Assembly: GCA_009778165.1 (NCBI GenBank)
Contig: WRKF01000178.1
Location: forward strand, 1 to 36,416
DNA from: Defluviitaleaceae bacterium
GTDB lineage: Bacteria; Bacillota; Clostridia; Lachnospirales; UBA5962
Reading direction: 5' to 3'
DNA: 36,416 bases
The notes beneath the pieces were generated by a model that worked only from the letters and a program-made list of their open reading frames with translations, was not told the origin of the DNA and searched no databases. This document shows, piece after piece, positions 1 through 8,568 of this stretch (positions within the stretch are counted from its first letter, which is position 1; the number at the start of each line of letters is the position of its first letter). A program made the translations under genes and the position numbers.

Positions 1-872
1 GTTTCGGGTTCTTCTATTAAAAATAAATTAATTTTTTTATCGGCTGTATTTTCAGCAAGGATATTATAAACAGAGTATGCTACAAGTTTCTTTCGCCCTT
101 CACCCTGAGTTGGATATTCTCCTGTTTCGCCGTCCTTGTGAATATAAGGAACAATATTGGAGTAAAGAGAGCTTATTGCAAAGTCTGATTTTATAGAGAT
201 AGATATATTCTCCTCTCGCATTTTCTTATATGACGGTGTCAATTTGCCTTCAAAACTTTTAACTCCTGATAGTTTGGATATTTCAGCATTAATTTCTTCA
301 ACTTTCTTTTCGATTGCCGATTCTGCTACCCTATCCTCATCAATATGAGCTTTATCTTTTTTTACAAGAGTGCTTATATTTTTCTTAAAAAGGTTATTTA
401 GGTCTATATAAGAATTGATATAGTAGACTTGGAAAATTAAATCAAGATCTACAAAACCACCGCTAGTTGACTTCATTTCAACCAACTTATTTTCATCGCA
501 ACCCCATTTAAGAATAATGTCGCCACGGCTTTCCTGTTCATCATACTCCGCAGTCAGTTTTATGAATACGGTAGTATCTCCACTACCTATATTGCCTTTC
601 AATTTTGCACGTAATTTATCTGTATCAATGTGTTTATCACCTATATCAATAGTAGCTGTAATTTCAATAGGTGTAGTAATTCTGCGCTTAAAATAATCCG
701 AATCAACAAGGTCATTTCTACGCATATCACGGTCGAACAAGTATCTAATGGCACATAACAAATTGGTTTTACCAATATCATTCATACCGAAAAATACATT
801 TTTATTTCGTAAATCAACAGAAATATCTTCAAAGTTCCTAAAATTTTTAATTGCCATGGAAGTAAATATCAT
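1..872 (-). CDS. OLD-family AAA ATPase/nuclease, N-terminal part (cut by window edge)
   Basis: An open frame of 290 codons runs from ATG at 872 to the left edge with no stop, so the C-terminus is missing. I translated it by hand and the frame is intact. Residues 7-28 have the RecF/SMC-like opening (AIKNFRNFEDISVDL), followed by a Walker A at 29-36 (GMNDIGKT). An ABC-signature-like stretch near residues 257-265 (PTQGEGRKK) and a Walker B ending in EEPE at 287-290 match the OLD/AAA_15 group. In OLD nucleases the EEPE is followed by a TOPRIM nuclease domain, which would lie outside the window. AAGGAGG six bases upstream fixes the start. It lies 62 bp past the inferred original end of hsdS, on the same strand, so it is probably the last gene of the restriction operon. 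Family members act as anti-phage nucleases; here that role is inferred. Confidence 0.75.
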   Translation of the reverse strand, partial: MIFTSMAIKNFRNFEDISVDLRNKNVFFGMNDIGKTNLLCAIRYLFDRDMRRNDLVDSDYFKRRITTPIEITATIDIGDKHIDTDKLRAKLKGNIGSGDTTVFIKLTAEYDEQESRGDIILKWGCDENKLVEMKSTSGGFVDLDLIFQVYYINSYIDLNNLFKKNISTLVKKDKAHIDEDRVAESAIEKKVEEINAEISKLSGVKSFEGKLTPSYKKMREENISISIKSDFAISSLYSNIVPYIHKDGETGEYPTQGEGRKKLVAYSVYNILAENTADKKINLFLIEEPE

Positions 873-960
873 TATGAGCCTCCTTTGTGAGCATAACTAC
901 ATTGCTTGCCATGAATCTTTAGTTTAGCTTGTCATCATCTTACACGTTGGTGCATTCCTA

Positions 961-1289
961 AGAGCCCATCCTCAAAAACGCCTCAACAACGTAGCTAAAT
1001 GTGAAACCATGAGCATATTTTCGGCAGATTCGGTGCCAATTTCGTAATCCTTAGATAATTTGCGGGAATTACTTGCCCACCCAAAGCTACGCTCAACAAT
1101 CCAGCGAATAGGCAAAACAGACCAAATCTTTGGCATAATCTTTTCGATAATATCAACAGGTATACCGAGAACTATATCCCATTGCTTATCTGTTAAGTCC
1201 GTACTGTATCTCATTTGCTCCACCTCATAACTTTTTTCTATATTATAACAAATTTCACTATAGAGTGCAATTTATTGAGGATGGGTTCT
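961..1289 (-). mobile_element. Miniaturised IS5-type insertion element with TA target duplication
   Basis: A 329-bp element is bounded by 14-bp inverted repeats: AGAGCCCATCCTCA at 961-974 and TGAGGATGGGTTCT at 1276-1289, with one mismatch. TA dinucleotides flank both ends (959-960 and 1290-1291), as expected for the TA-targeting groups of the IS5 family. It contains only a deleted transposase reading frame, so it could move only in trans. It sits at the 3' end of hsdS. Joining the flanks with one TA removed restores an uninterrupted hsdS frame. Confidence 0.8.
972..1214 (-). pseudogene. IS5-family transposase, internally deleted
   Basis: The frame encodes about 80 residues. The beginning, [15 protein letters not shown], is the typical N-terminus of IS5-like transposases (DUF4096). 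The end, with [15 protein letters not shown] and RKLSKDYE, is their typical C-terminus around the YREK-type Arg/Glu motif. The central part carrying the first two catalytic acidic residues is gone, leaving an in-frame fusion of the two ends. An upstream ATG at 1223 is possible, but GAGGTGGAG is better placed for the ATG at 1214. The product cannot be an active transposase. The last codons overlap the left inverted repeat. Confidence 0.75.
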
Positions 1290-2717
1290 TATATTTTGCA
1301 TGATATTATCCAACTCCTCAAACGCCGTCTCTACCGCCGCTACGATACGCTTCTGCTCGGCAAGAGGCGGTAAAAACAAAACAACATCGGTAAGTTGCTT
1401 TTTGGTTATTCCTTGTATGGTTGTTCCGCGCCCAAACAGCTTTAATGTTTGCATAATTTGGTAAAGATAATGATGCAGAAATTTGCTGAAAATCACATCG
1501 GAGCAGAGCGGAATGAGGGCTTGACTATCTTGACTGAAACACATATCACAATTCAAAGTGGCTATTTTTCCAAGTCCTACACGAGTTACCACAATCACAC
1601 TTCCTTTAGGTACGACATTCGTAGTTGAGTTTTCAAGCCCGAGTTTAGTTACTTTTCGCCTTGGGGTAACATTTCCGAACTCGTCTATGTCAGCACTTGA
1701 AATCCACGGTACTCCTTCGCCCCAGTAGTTATCGTTGGTTGTTGGCGGAGTGCCGCCGCCGATAACATCAAACATTTCCCCAATCGTTATTAATTCCCAT
1801 CCCAATGGCAACTTCTCATAATGCGAGTTATCCCTTGTTATCGGCGTATCTTTTTTCCGCTTGTCAGCCCTAATTTTGCCCGCTTTTATCAACTTTTCAC
1901 GCTCGGCTTTAATGCGGTCGAGCAAGACACTGGCGGGTTCATCGCTTGGGTCTTGCGGGACGAGTTTACCGCTAATGGCAAGCGAGAGGATTTTCTGCTT
2001 CGCCGTAGCAACAGCGGCTTGCAAGTCCGCTTTGTTACGCTCTATTTCGTCAATGACCGCAAACGCTGATTCGATGGCGGCTACAATGCGGTGTTGCTCG
2101 GCGAGGGGCGGGAGGGGAAATAACAGTTTCTCAAAGTTTCTTTTATTGATTATCGGTAGTGTTGTAGCTGAGGAGCTTTTGACAATCTGGTTTTGAAAAA
2201 AATCAGATATACAAACGAAATATATGTACTCTGCTATTGTGTCTGTTTTTGGAACAATGGCGTTTATTTGTTGATTTGAACATCCGCTTGTTCTTATAAT
2301 GCCTGTTTTACCAATTGTCGCACCGATACAAGTAACTAAGACTGTGTTAGCAGGCAATTTTCTTGATATTTCAAAGCCTTTTTCAGACAACATATCACCC
2401 GCAGCAAAGACATTAAATCCCATATCTAAATCGGTAGGTTTGTAAAACGGATATTCGTTGCCATAATAAGTTTTATTGTTTTTGCTTGGGGTATTGCCTG
2501 TTACAATTTCTGAGATTTTCCCTAATTCAATCCAAATCCAATTTTTCGGTAAATCAAACGGCGACTCGTCATTTTTGATAGGGACAATGCTTTCCCCTTT
2601 CTCCTTGCGTACCCGCCCCAACAACACCTCCGCAGGCTCATCATTCGGGTCTTGCGGCACAAGTTTCCCACGGATAGCAAGGTCAAGGATTTTTTGGCGT
2701 AGCTGTTTTGTGTTCAT
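1272..2717 (-). CDS. hsdS: Type I restriction-modification specificity subunit HsdS
   Basis: DNA-recognition subunit of the HsdR2M2S complex; it directs both methylation and cleavage. The 481 residues show the standard layout of two target-recognition domains, roughly residues 50-200 and 300-447, each followed by a conserved helix region (PLPPLAEQHRIVAAIESAF at 201-219 and a near copy at 448-466). A 26-residue block beginning QKIL occurs at 8-33 and again at 241-266. The start overlaps the stop of the upstream RhuM-like gene (ATGA), implying translational coupling. The last residues, RTHPQ, and the stop come from the inverted repeat of the inserted IS5-type element. Without it the frame would read GMHQRVR and stop at 935. 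The change is short and after the last conserved helix, so the subunit may still work. Confidence 0.93.
   Translation of the reverse strand: MNTKQLRQKILDLAIRGKLVPQDPNDEPAEVLLGRVRKEKGESIVPIKNDESPFDLPKNWIWIELGKISEIVTGNTPSKNNKTYYGNEYPFYKPTDLDMGFNVFAAGDMLSEKGFEISRKLPANTVLVTCIGATIGKTGIIRTSGCSNQQINAIVPKTDTIAEYIYFVCISDFFQNQIVKSSSATTLPIINKRNFEKLLFPLPPLAEQHRIVAAIESAFAVIDEIERNKADLQAAVATAKQKILSLAISGKLVPQDPSDEPASVLLDRIKAEREKLIKAGKIRADKRKKDTPITRDNSHYEKLPLGWELITIGEMFDVIGGGTPPTTNDNYWGEGVPWISSADIDEFGNVTPRRKVTKLGLENSTTNVVPKGSVIVVTRVGLGKIATLNCDMCFSQDSQALIPLCSDVIFSKFLHHYLYQIMQTLKLFGRGTTIQGITKKQLTDVVLFLPPLAEQKRIVAAVETAFEELDNIMQNIRTHPQ
1920..1997 (-). repeat. Direct repeat within hsdS, copy 2 (codons 241-266)
   Basis: This stretch encodes a 26-residue block (QKILSLAISGKLVPQDPSDE and on) that closely copies the block encoded at 2619-2696, differing at only a few residues. 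The DNA copies are clearly related but diverged. Such repeats bracket the first recognition domain and can allow domain exchange by recombination. Confidence 0.85.
2619..2696 (-). repeat. Direct repeat within hsdS, copy 1 (codons 8-33)
   Basis: Encodes QKILDLAIRGKLVPQDPNDE and the six residues that follow; partner of the copy at 1920-1997. Confidence 0.85.
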
Positions 2718-3820
2718 TCGCCCACCTCGGTTTCATGGTCGAGGAGCGATGCGTCTTTTGCATCGCGACCAGACTCGCTGATTGCGTTTTCAAGTTCGAC
2801 AAACCTATCAAAATCGCTTTGAAACAGCTTGTCTTGTATAATGCGATATTTTTCAAATTCAGTAAGAGCATGGAGTTTTGCAATTTCTGCCGATACTTTG
2901 CCAGCATCTTTTAACAGACCATACTCAAACATCTCAATAAAACGGTTTAAGCGTGTTTCCCAGTCTGCCATAGTCATGGGAATATTACGCATAGCCATAC
3001 TTTCGCCGAAATCGATATAAGCTGAAACCATACGCTCCATCTGCCCAAGCTCAAACTCGGTGAGATAGTTTTTAGCAATCACCACATCGCCTTTAAGGAT
3101 TTTTCCGCTCGGAGCGTGTTGCCACGTGGTTAAGCCCATGTGCGGACTGTCTGCATCTGCCCGTTTTACGATAACCTCTGCAGCTGTGTTGCCGTGAATA
3201 GCATAGTGCATTTTATTTTGTACCGCCGCAAAGAACCGCTTTGTTGCGGCGGCTGTTTTGTCGTAATCAAGAGCGGTTGAGTAAAGGTCTGTAACTTTTT
3301 GGTAAAATTTCCGTTCTGACATACGAATTTCACGGATAAGTTCCAGTTGTCGCTCGAAATATTCCTTAGTCAACACAGAACCGCTGTTTTTTAGGCGTTC
3401 CACGTCCATTACCCATCCTTGAATGGTGTAATCTTTTACGATTTTATTCGCCCATTTACGAAACTGCACGGCGCGTTCGTTGTTCACTTTGAAACCAACC
3501 GCAATAATCATTTGCAAATTATAATGGTCAATACCTCTTGAAACTTCACGCTCGCCCTCTGTTTGAACTATAAAGAATTTCTTTATAGTTGCCTCTCGTT
3601 CAAGTTCGCTGTCATCAAAAATTTTCTTGATGTGCTGCCCGATATTTTGAACACTCACATCATAAATCTGTGCCATCATTTTTTGCGTTAGCCAAATATT
3701 CTCATTCTCGTAACGCATTTCATAACTGTTTTCGGTATCACCAGTAGCAGCCACAAATGTTAAATACTCAGCCGCTGAACTGCGGATAGTTGGTGTGGTG
3801 TTCTTTTTATTTTTGCTCAT
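2714..3820 (-). CDS. RhuM-family protein embedded in the type I restriction operon
   Basis: The 368-residue protein matches the RhuM family (named for a Salmonella SPI-3 gene; biochemical role not established). The recognisable part is at about residues 30-140: YENENIWLTQKMMAQIYDVS, then NIGQHIKKIF and the conserved FFIVQTEGEREVSRGIDHYN, LQMIIAVGFKV and RAVQFRKWAN segments. The first of these looks like a KilA-N/Bro-type DNA-binding fold. The C-terminal half is helical, with a predicted coiled stretch near 160-200. It overlaps hsdM upstream and hsdS downstream by 4 bp each (ATGA), so all three should be translated as a coupled unit. RhuM genes are often found inside type I restriction operons. 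A link to regulation or defence is inference. Confidence 0.85.
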   Translation of the reverse strand: MSKNKKNTTPTIRSSAAEYLTFVAATGDTENSYEMRYENENIWLTQKMMAQIYDVSVQNIGQHIKKIFDDSELEREATIKKFFIVQTEGEREVSRGIDHYNLQMIIAVGFKVNNERAVQFRKWANKIVKDYTIQGWVMDVERLKNSGSVLTKEYFERQLELIREIRMSERKFYQKVTDLYSTALDYDKTAAATKRFFAAVQNKMHYAIHGNTAAEVIVKRADADSPHMGLTTWQHAPSGKILKGDVVIAKNYLTEFELGQMERMVSAYIDFGESMAMRNIPMTMADWETRLNRFIEMFEYGLLKDAGKVSAEIAKLHALTEFEKYRIIQDKLFQSDFDRFVELENAISESGRDAKDASLLDHETEVGE

Positions 3821-5301
3821 GACTCATCCACCTCGCCTATAAGTTTTTCAAGCCTGCCGACCGCTATTGTAATCGCCGCCGACTTCGCCTTTATTGTATC
3901 CAAAATTTGCGAAAGCGTGTAATCATCGGCACTGTCGCTTGATTTGATCCAAGTAATATCAAGGCTTGTCTTATCACGAGCGATTATTTCAGCATAGGAA
4001 AATTTGCGAAAGCGACCATTGGGATTATCCACGCTGTATGTTTCCTTGCGGATATGCCTGTTTTTGGGATTATAGCAAGCAACAAAATCATCAAGGTCGC
4101 TTTCCCGTAACTTATTCTTTTTCAACGTGTGATGGATGCCTGTGCGGTAATCATAAATCCAAACTTCCTTTGTTTGAACATTTGGGCTTGCGGCGCGGTT
4201 ATCAAAAAACAGCACATTCGCCTTTACGCCCTGTGCGTAAAATATTCCTGTGGGCAAGCGCAATATCGTGTGCAGGTCGGTCGTTTCGAGAAGTTTTTTG
4301 CGTACAGTTTCGCCTGCACCGCCCTCGAACAGTACATTATCGGGCACAACAACCGCCGCCGTGCCGCCTGTTTTCAGGAGTGTGCGGATATGCTGAACGA
4401 AGTTTAGCTGTTTATTTGAAGTGGTAGCCCAAAAGTCTTGGCGGTTATAGATTAAATCCTCTTGTTCCTGTTCGCCTTGCTCGTTAGTGAAGGTCATGGA
4501 CGATTTTTTGCCGAATGGCGGGTTTGTAAGGATATAATCAAATCTGTCGCCAGGGTCTGCAAGGAGCGAATCGCCGCGAATAATCGGCGGCGTTCCGTCA
4601 AAGTCGCTGATGTTGTGCAGAAACAAATTCATCAAACAAAGGCGGTATGTGCTTTGGACGATTTCCCAACCTTTGAATGTATGGAATTTCAAAAACTCTT
4701 TTTTAGTGCGGTCAAGCTGTCTGCCGTATTCGCGCTCAATATGAGATTTCACGTCAAGCAAAAACCCGCCGCTTCCGCAACACGGATCAGCCACAGTCTT
4801 GCCAGGCTCGGGACGAACGCACTTAACCATCGTATTGATTAGAGCACGGGGCGTGAAATATTGCCCTGCACCGCTTTTTGTATCGGCGGCAATTTTTTCA
4901 AGCAAATCCTCATAAATATCGCCCTTAACATCACTTGACATGGACGACCAATCTTCGGAATCGACCATACCGATAATTTTTGAAAGCTGTGCAGGGTTCG
5001 AGATTTTATTCTGTGCACCTGTATATATTTGCTGTAATGTGCCAGACTGCCCTGCAAGCGTTTTTATTACATACTCATAATGATTAAACAGCTCATCGCC
5101 GCTTTTGTTCCGCAGGCTATCCCAACCACAATCGTTCGGTATGCCGATAGCTCGATTATAGGGCGGCTTTGAATATTCGTCCGCCATTTTTATGAACAAC
5201 AAATAAGTAAGCTGCTCAAGATAATCACTCTTGCCGATACCGTCATCACGGAGGGCGTTTGCCATTGACCATATTTTTTGCCCGATATTTGAATCTGCCA
5301 T
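3817..5301 (-). CDS. hsdM: Type I restriction-modification N6-adenine methyltransferase HsdM
   Basis: Modification subunit that transfers a methyl group from S-adenosylmethionine to adenine N6 in the sequence chosen by HsdS. Of 494 residues, the N-terminal helical HsdM_N domain covers about 1-130. The methyltransferase core follows, with the SAM-binding motif DPCCGSGGF at 172-180 and the catalytic NPPF at 260-263. QYFTPR near 147-152 is the usual signature before the core. Length is normal for the family. It starts 12 bp after the stop of hsdR and overlaps the next gene by 4 bp. The gene seems complete and should be functional. Confidence 0.95.
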   Translation of the reverse strand: MADSNIGQKIWSMANALRDDGIGKSDYLEQLTYLLFIKMADEYSKPPYNRAIGIPNDCGWDSLRNKSGDELFNHYEYVIKTLAGQSGTLQQIYTGAQNKISNPAQLSKIIGMVDSEDWSSMSSDVKGDIYEDLLEKIAADTKSGAGQYFTPRALINTMVKCVRPEPGKTVADPCCGSGGFLLDVKSHIEREYGRQLDRTKKEFLKFHTFKGWEIVQSTYRLCLMNLFLHNISDFDGTPPIIRGDSLLADPGDRFDYILTNPPFGKKSSMTFTNEQGEQEQEDLIYNRQDFWATTSNKQLNFVQHIRTLLKTGGTAAVVVPDNVLFEGGAGETVRKKLLETTDLHTILRLPTGIFYAQGVKANVLFFDNRAASPNVQTKEVWIYDYRTGIHHTLKKNKLRESDLDDFVACYNPKNRHIRKETYSVDNPNGRFRKFSYAEIIARDKTSLDITWIKSSDSADDYTLSQILDTIKAKSAAITIAVGRLEKLIGEVDES

Positions 5302-5313
5302 GACTGTTCCCCC

Positions 5314-8067
5314 TTATGCCGCTATGAGTGCGGTATTCATTTCATTTAGTATATTTTCGTAGTTACTCCCGAACAACTTGAAAAATTTGCCCAAGCCGCC
5401 CTTGTTGACAAACGGCGTGTAATCCAAATCATTGGGCGAAATGCTCGTTGATGTGGCAATATGGTCGCGTATCATACGAAGCCATTCGGTCTGTTCTTCT
5501 GTAAAATGCACGTTCCCAGCGTTCTTGGCAAGAATCCAATCTCGGAAACGCAAATTCACATCATCTGCGAATAATCGCAACTCGGTTGACTGTCCTAATT
5601 GATAACGGATAAGCGATATAATATCCACAAGCTGATTAACAACATTTTTACTCTTTACTTTTTCAGGGCTTTTCGTCGAATACGCCTTCCACAGCTTTTC
5701 AGTAGTCAAGTTGTACGGTGGTTTCTGCAAAATCTCATAAAGCTCCTGTATCATCTGAAGTGTAAGCGGTCGAGTGCGGTAGCTTTGGCTGTAAATGATT
5801 TCTAATGCTTCTATTGTATCTTTGTTTTCTTCGATAAATTTTGCAAAGGTATGAATTGCTTCGTCTGCTTTTTCGGCGTATTCTGAGTCCCAACCCGCAA
5901 AAGTAACTTCATCCATGTTGACATTATCAATTATTTGGTCATGGTTTTTGCGGACGTTTTCTATATAATCCCGCAATTTCGGATTATTGAAAGGCGTAAC
6001 GGCAATTTCCGCCATTTCTTTGCTTGTTTCTGAATATTGCTCATCGGTTATTTCTTCGGCATTGGCAATGCCGAATTTCTCCTGTGCCGCATCGTTAATA
6101 AAATCTTCGTCAAAGGCATTTAAGAGATTGCGGGCTACGTTAATACAGCTTTCGCCGCATATTTCGGTAAATTCAACATTTTCTTTTTTGGTCATTCGTT
6201 TATCAAGATTTATTAAACGATTCGCCAGTGATGTAATCGTATCATCATCACGCGTGCCCATTGCAACGCTCATCAGCAGGTCTTTCAATGATACGGTCGG
6301 CTTGCGTTCCAACTGGCGAGAGGTGTTTTTCTGCGTTTTCGTAACGCCTACCGCATCAATGACAATATAACCGAGTTTGCGCTCTTTGGCGGACGGCGAA
6401 ACCCTGTGCAAATTTTCATAATCAAGGGTTCTTGTGGCTCTGCCGAGCATTTGCTCATAGTAGTTTTTACTGCGAACATCACGCATAAATATTAAGCACT
6501 CAATCGGCTTGACATCCGTGCCTGTCGCAATCATATCTACCGTAACGGCAATGCGTGGGTAAAAATCATTGCGGAACGCCGCCAATACACTTTTTGAATC
6601 CTCTACGGAATAGGTGATTTTTTTGCAAAATTCATTACCCTCGCCAAATTCTTCACGGATAACGGTAATAATATCATCGGCGTGGCTGTCTGTTTTCGCA
6701 AATACGAGCGTTTTCGGCAGTTCAACCCTGCCAGGAAACAGCACGGCTTTCTTTTCCTTAAACACCCGTATAACTGTGCGAATATGCGACGGATTCACTA
6801 TATCACGGTCAAGCTGTGAGGGTTTGTAATCAATATCCTCGTCAAGCTGCTCCCAACGCTTCTTGCGAGAAAGCCTGTCCCGCTTTTCTACCGTCTGCCG
6901 CAACAATGTACTGCCCTTTGTGCCAATCTGCGTTTCAATAAAATATGTACCTTCACGTCCGACGTTCACATCATCAAGGACGGCTTGTTCGTGGGTATAT
7001 TCGCTTACGATATTTTGCTTGAAAAAGCCAAACGTCCGATTATCAGGCGTAGCGGTTAAGCCGATAAGAAAGGCATCAAAATAGTCGAGAACCTGCTGCC
7101 AAATGTTGTATATGGAGCGGTGGCACTCGTCTATAATGATAAAATCAAAAAATTCAGGCGGATAATTGGGATTATACGCTACATCACGGGGCTTGCCTGT
7201 TATTTTCTGCTCATTAAGCGAAGTTTCTTCAATGGACTCGTCCATTTCTTCGCCACGCAAAATAGAATACATACGCTGAATAGTGCTGATGCAAATCTTT
7301 GTATCTTTCGGTATATATCCCGAATTTAAGCGACGTATAACAAAAAGTTCGGAAAGCGACCGCCCACTATCCGAGGGTCTATAATTACGGAATTCACTCT
7401 CTGCCTGCTCGCCGAGATTTTTTGTGTCTACAAGAAACAGAACCCGTTTTGCCTTTGCGTGCTGGAGCAGACGATATACCGAGGTAATCGCCGTGTATGT
7501 TTTCCCTGCACCAGTAGCCATTTGAATCAATGCACGAGGCTTATTTTCAGACATGGATTTTTCAAGGTTAAGAATGGCGGCAACTTGGCAATCACGAAAG
7601 CCCTCTGTATTGAATGACGGAAATGATTTCATTCGATTCCGCAGTGTGTCGTTTTCTTCTATCCAATCAAAAAGCGTTTCGGGACGATGGAACGAAAACA
7701 CCTCTCGGGAACGTGCTTTTTGGTCGTGATAATCGCAATAATTTGTTATAATACCTGTTGATTCATAAGCGAAGCGAATGTTGGGTACAACCGTCATATA
7801 TTCCAATCCGCTTTCGGCATATCGCTTGGATTGCTCCGCAACAATTCCGAGAAGAACTCCTTTATCTTCCGCTTTGGCTTCAATAACGCCAACGGGATTT
7901 CCGTCGATAAAAAGCAGATAATCAACAGGACCGCTTTTTGTAGGGAATTCACGGACGGCAACGCCCAAAGACGCAGTACGATTGAACTCCTTCATATCTT
8001 GGAGAACATATCCTGCGTGGGCAAGCATTTTATCAATATTTATTCGAGTCCTGGCTTCCGGTGTCAT
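5314..8067 (-). CDS. hsdR: Type I restriction enzyme, DEAD-like translocase/endonuclease subunit HsdR
   Basis: Motor and nuclease subunit that translocates and cuts unmethylated DNA. The 917 residues begin with a PD-(D/E)XK nuclease domain with D49, E63 and K65 (VDYLLF then GVIEAKAED). The superfamily 2 helicase motor has Walker A ATGAGKT at 184-190, DECH at 313-316 and GLTATPD near 337-343. Later motor motifs follow: FAKTDSH, TVDMIATGTDV and QMLGRATR. The C-terminal part is helical and probably contacts HsdM. GGGAGGAT lies seven bases before the ATG. It is the second gene of the operon, 30 bp after the helix-turn-helix gene. The protein is full-length with all expected motifs. Confidence 0.95.
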   Translation of the reverse strand: MTPEARTRINIDKMLAHAGYVLQDMKEFNRTASLGVAVREFPTKSGPVDYLLFIDGNPVGVIEAKAEDKGVLLGIVAEQSKRYAESGLEYMTVVPNIRFAYESTGIITNYCDYHDQKARSREVFSFHRPETLFDWIEENDTLRNRMKSFPSFNTEGFRDCQVAAILNLEKSMSENKPRALIQMATGAGKTYTAITSVYRLLQHAKAKRVLFLVDTKNLGEQAESEFRNYRPSDSGRSLSELFVIRRLNSGYIPKDTKICISTIQRMYSILRGEEMDESIEETSLNEQKITGKPRDVAYNPNYPPEFFDFIIIDECHRSIYNIWQQVLDYFDAFLIGLTATPDNRTFGFFKQNIVSEYTHEQAVLDDVNVGREGTYFIETQIGTKGSTLLRQTVEKRDRLSRKKRWEQLDEDIDYKPSQLDRDIVNPSHIRTVIRVFKEKKAVLFPGRVELPKTLVFAKTDSHADDIITVIREEFGEGNEFCKKITYSVEDSKSVLAAFRNDFYPRIAVTVDMIATGTDVKPIECLIFMRDVRSKNYYEQMLGRATRTLDYENLHRVSPSAKERKLGYIVIDAVGVTKTQKNTSRQLERKPTVSLKDLLMSVAMGTRDDDTITSLANRLINLDKRMTKKENVEFTEICGESCINVARNLLNAFDEDFINDAAQEKFGIANAEEITDEQYSETSKEMAEIAVTPFNNPKLRDYIENVRKNHDQIIDNVNMDEVTFAGWDSEYAEKADEAIHTFAKFIEENKDTIEALEIIYSQSYRTRPLTLQMIQELYEILQKPPYNLTTEKLWKAYSTKSPEKVKSKNVVNQLVDIISLIRYQLGQSTELRLFADDVNLRFRDWILAKNAGNVHFTEEQTEWLRMIRDHIATSTSISPNDLDYTPFVNKGGLGKFFKLFGSNYENILNEMNTALIAA

Positions 8068-8097
8068 GGGCGTTATCCTCCCTGCGTTTAATAATTG

Positions 8098-8289
8098 TTA
8101 TTCCTTAGGCTTGCGTCCGGGCTTTAACTTGCCTGTGCGTGTCGGCTTGGGTGCATTTTCCGGTATAGCCCACGCATTTCCGAATTTTGATGCGCCCTCT
8201 ATCTTTCCGTTCTGACACAGCAACTGCACTTGGCGTACCGATACATTCCAACGCTCTGCCAGTATCTCGGCTTTCACATATCCGTTCAT
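8098..8289 (-). CDS. Small helix-turn-helix protein heading the restriction operon
   Basis: A 63-residue basic protein with a MerR/excisionase-like helix-turn-helix: KAEILAERWNVSVRQVQLLC, then a wing (GASKFGNAWAIPE) and a basic tail rich in K, P and R (GKLKPGRKPKE). An ATG at 8307 is also in frame. I chose 8289 because GGAGG lies six bases before it and nothing comparable precedes 8307. It is the first gene after a perfect-consensus promoter and is followed 30 bp later by hsdR. The position suggests a controller-like regulator that delays or limits restriction; this is inference from context. It could instead be a structural partner of the complex. Confidence 0.75.
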   Translation of the reverse strand: MNGYVKAEILAERWNVSVRQVQLLCQNGKIEGASKFGNAWAIPENAPKPTRTGKLKPGRKPKE

Positions 8290-8327
8290 CGCAGACCTCC
8301 GTTTCATGGATATAAGGCAACGTAATA

Positions 8328-8356
8328 ATTATATTCGTATTATCGCAAAATGTCAA
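8328..8356 (-). promoter_or_regulatory. Sigma-A promoter of the restriction operon (perfect consensus)
   Basis: On the minus strand TTGACA (8356-8351) and TATAAT (8333-8328) are separated by exactly 17 bp. Both hexamers match 6 of 6. The -10 lies about 40 bp before the chosen start of the helix-turn-helix gene. No other promoter of this quality is seen before the left edge, so it probably drives all five or six genes. Confidence 0.85.
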
Positions 8357-8568
8357 GGCATGGAAATTTAGAATGAGTGGCTGTTTGCATTGTCATCGAC
8401 TTTATTTTGAAAACCAAGAAAGGCAAGTGCGCTAAATAAGCTAAATAAGCATTATCTTTTCCGTCCACAAAAATTAAATAAGCAACGCTAGATTTTGCAC
8501 ATCACGTCAAGAAATAATCTATTGTTTTTTTAGCTGAAAGCTATCCGAAACAAAAAGATGATTGCCTC

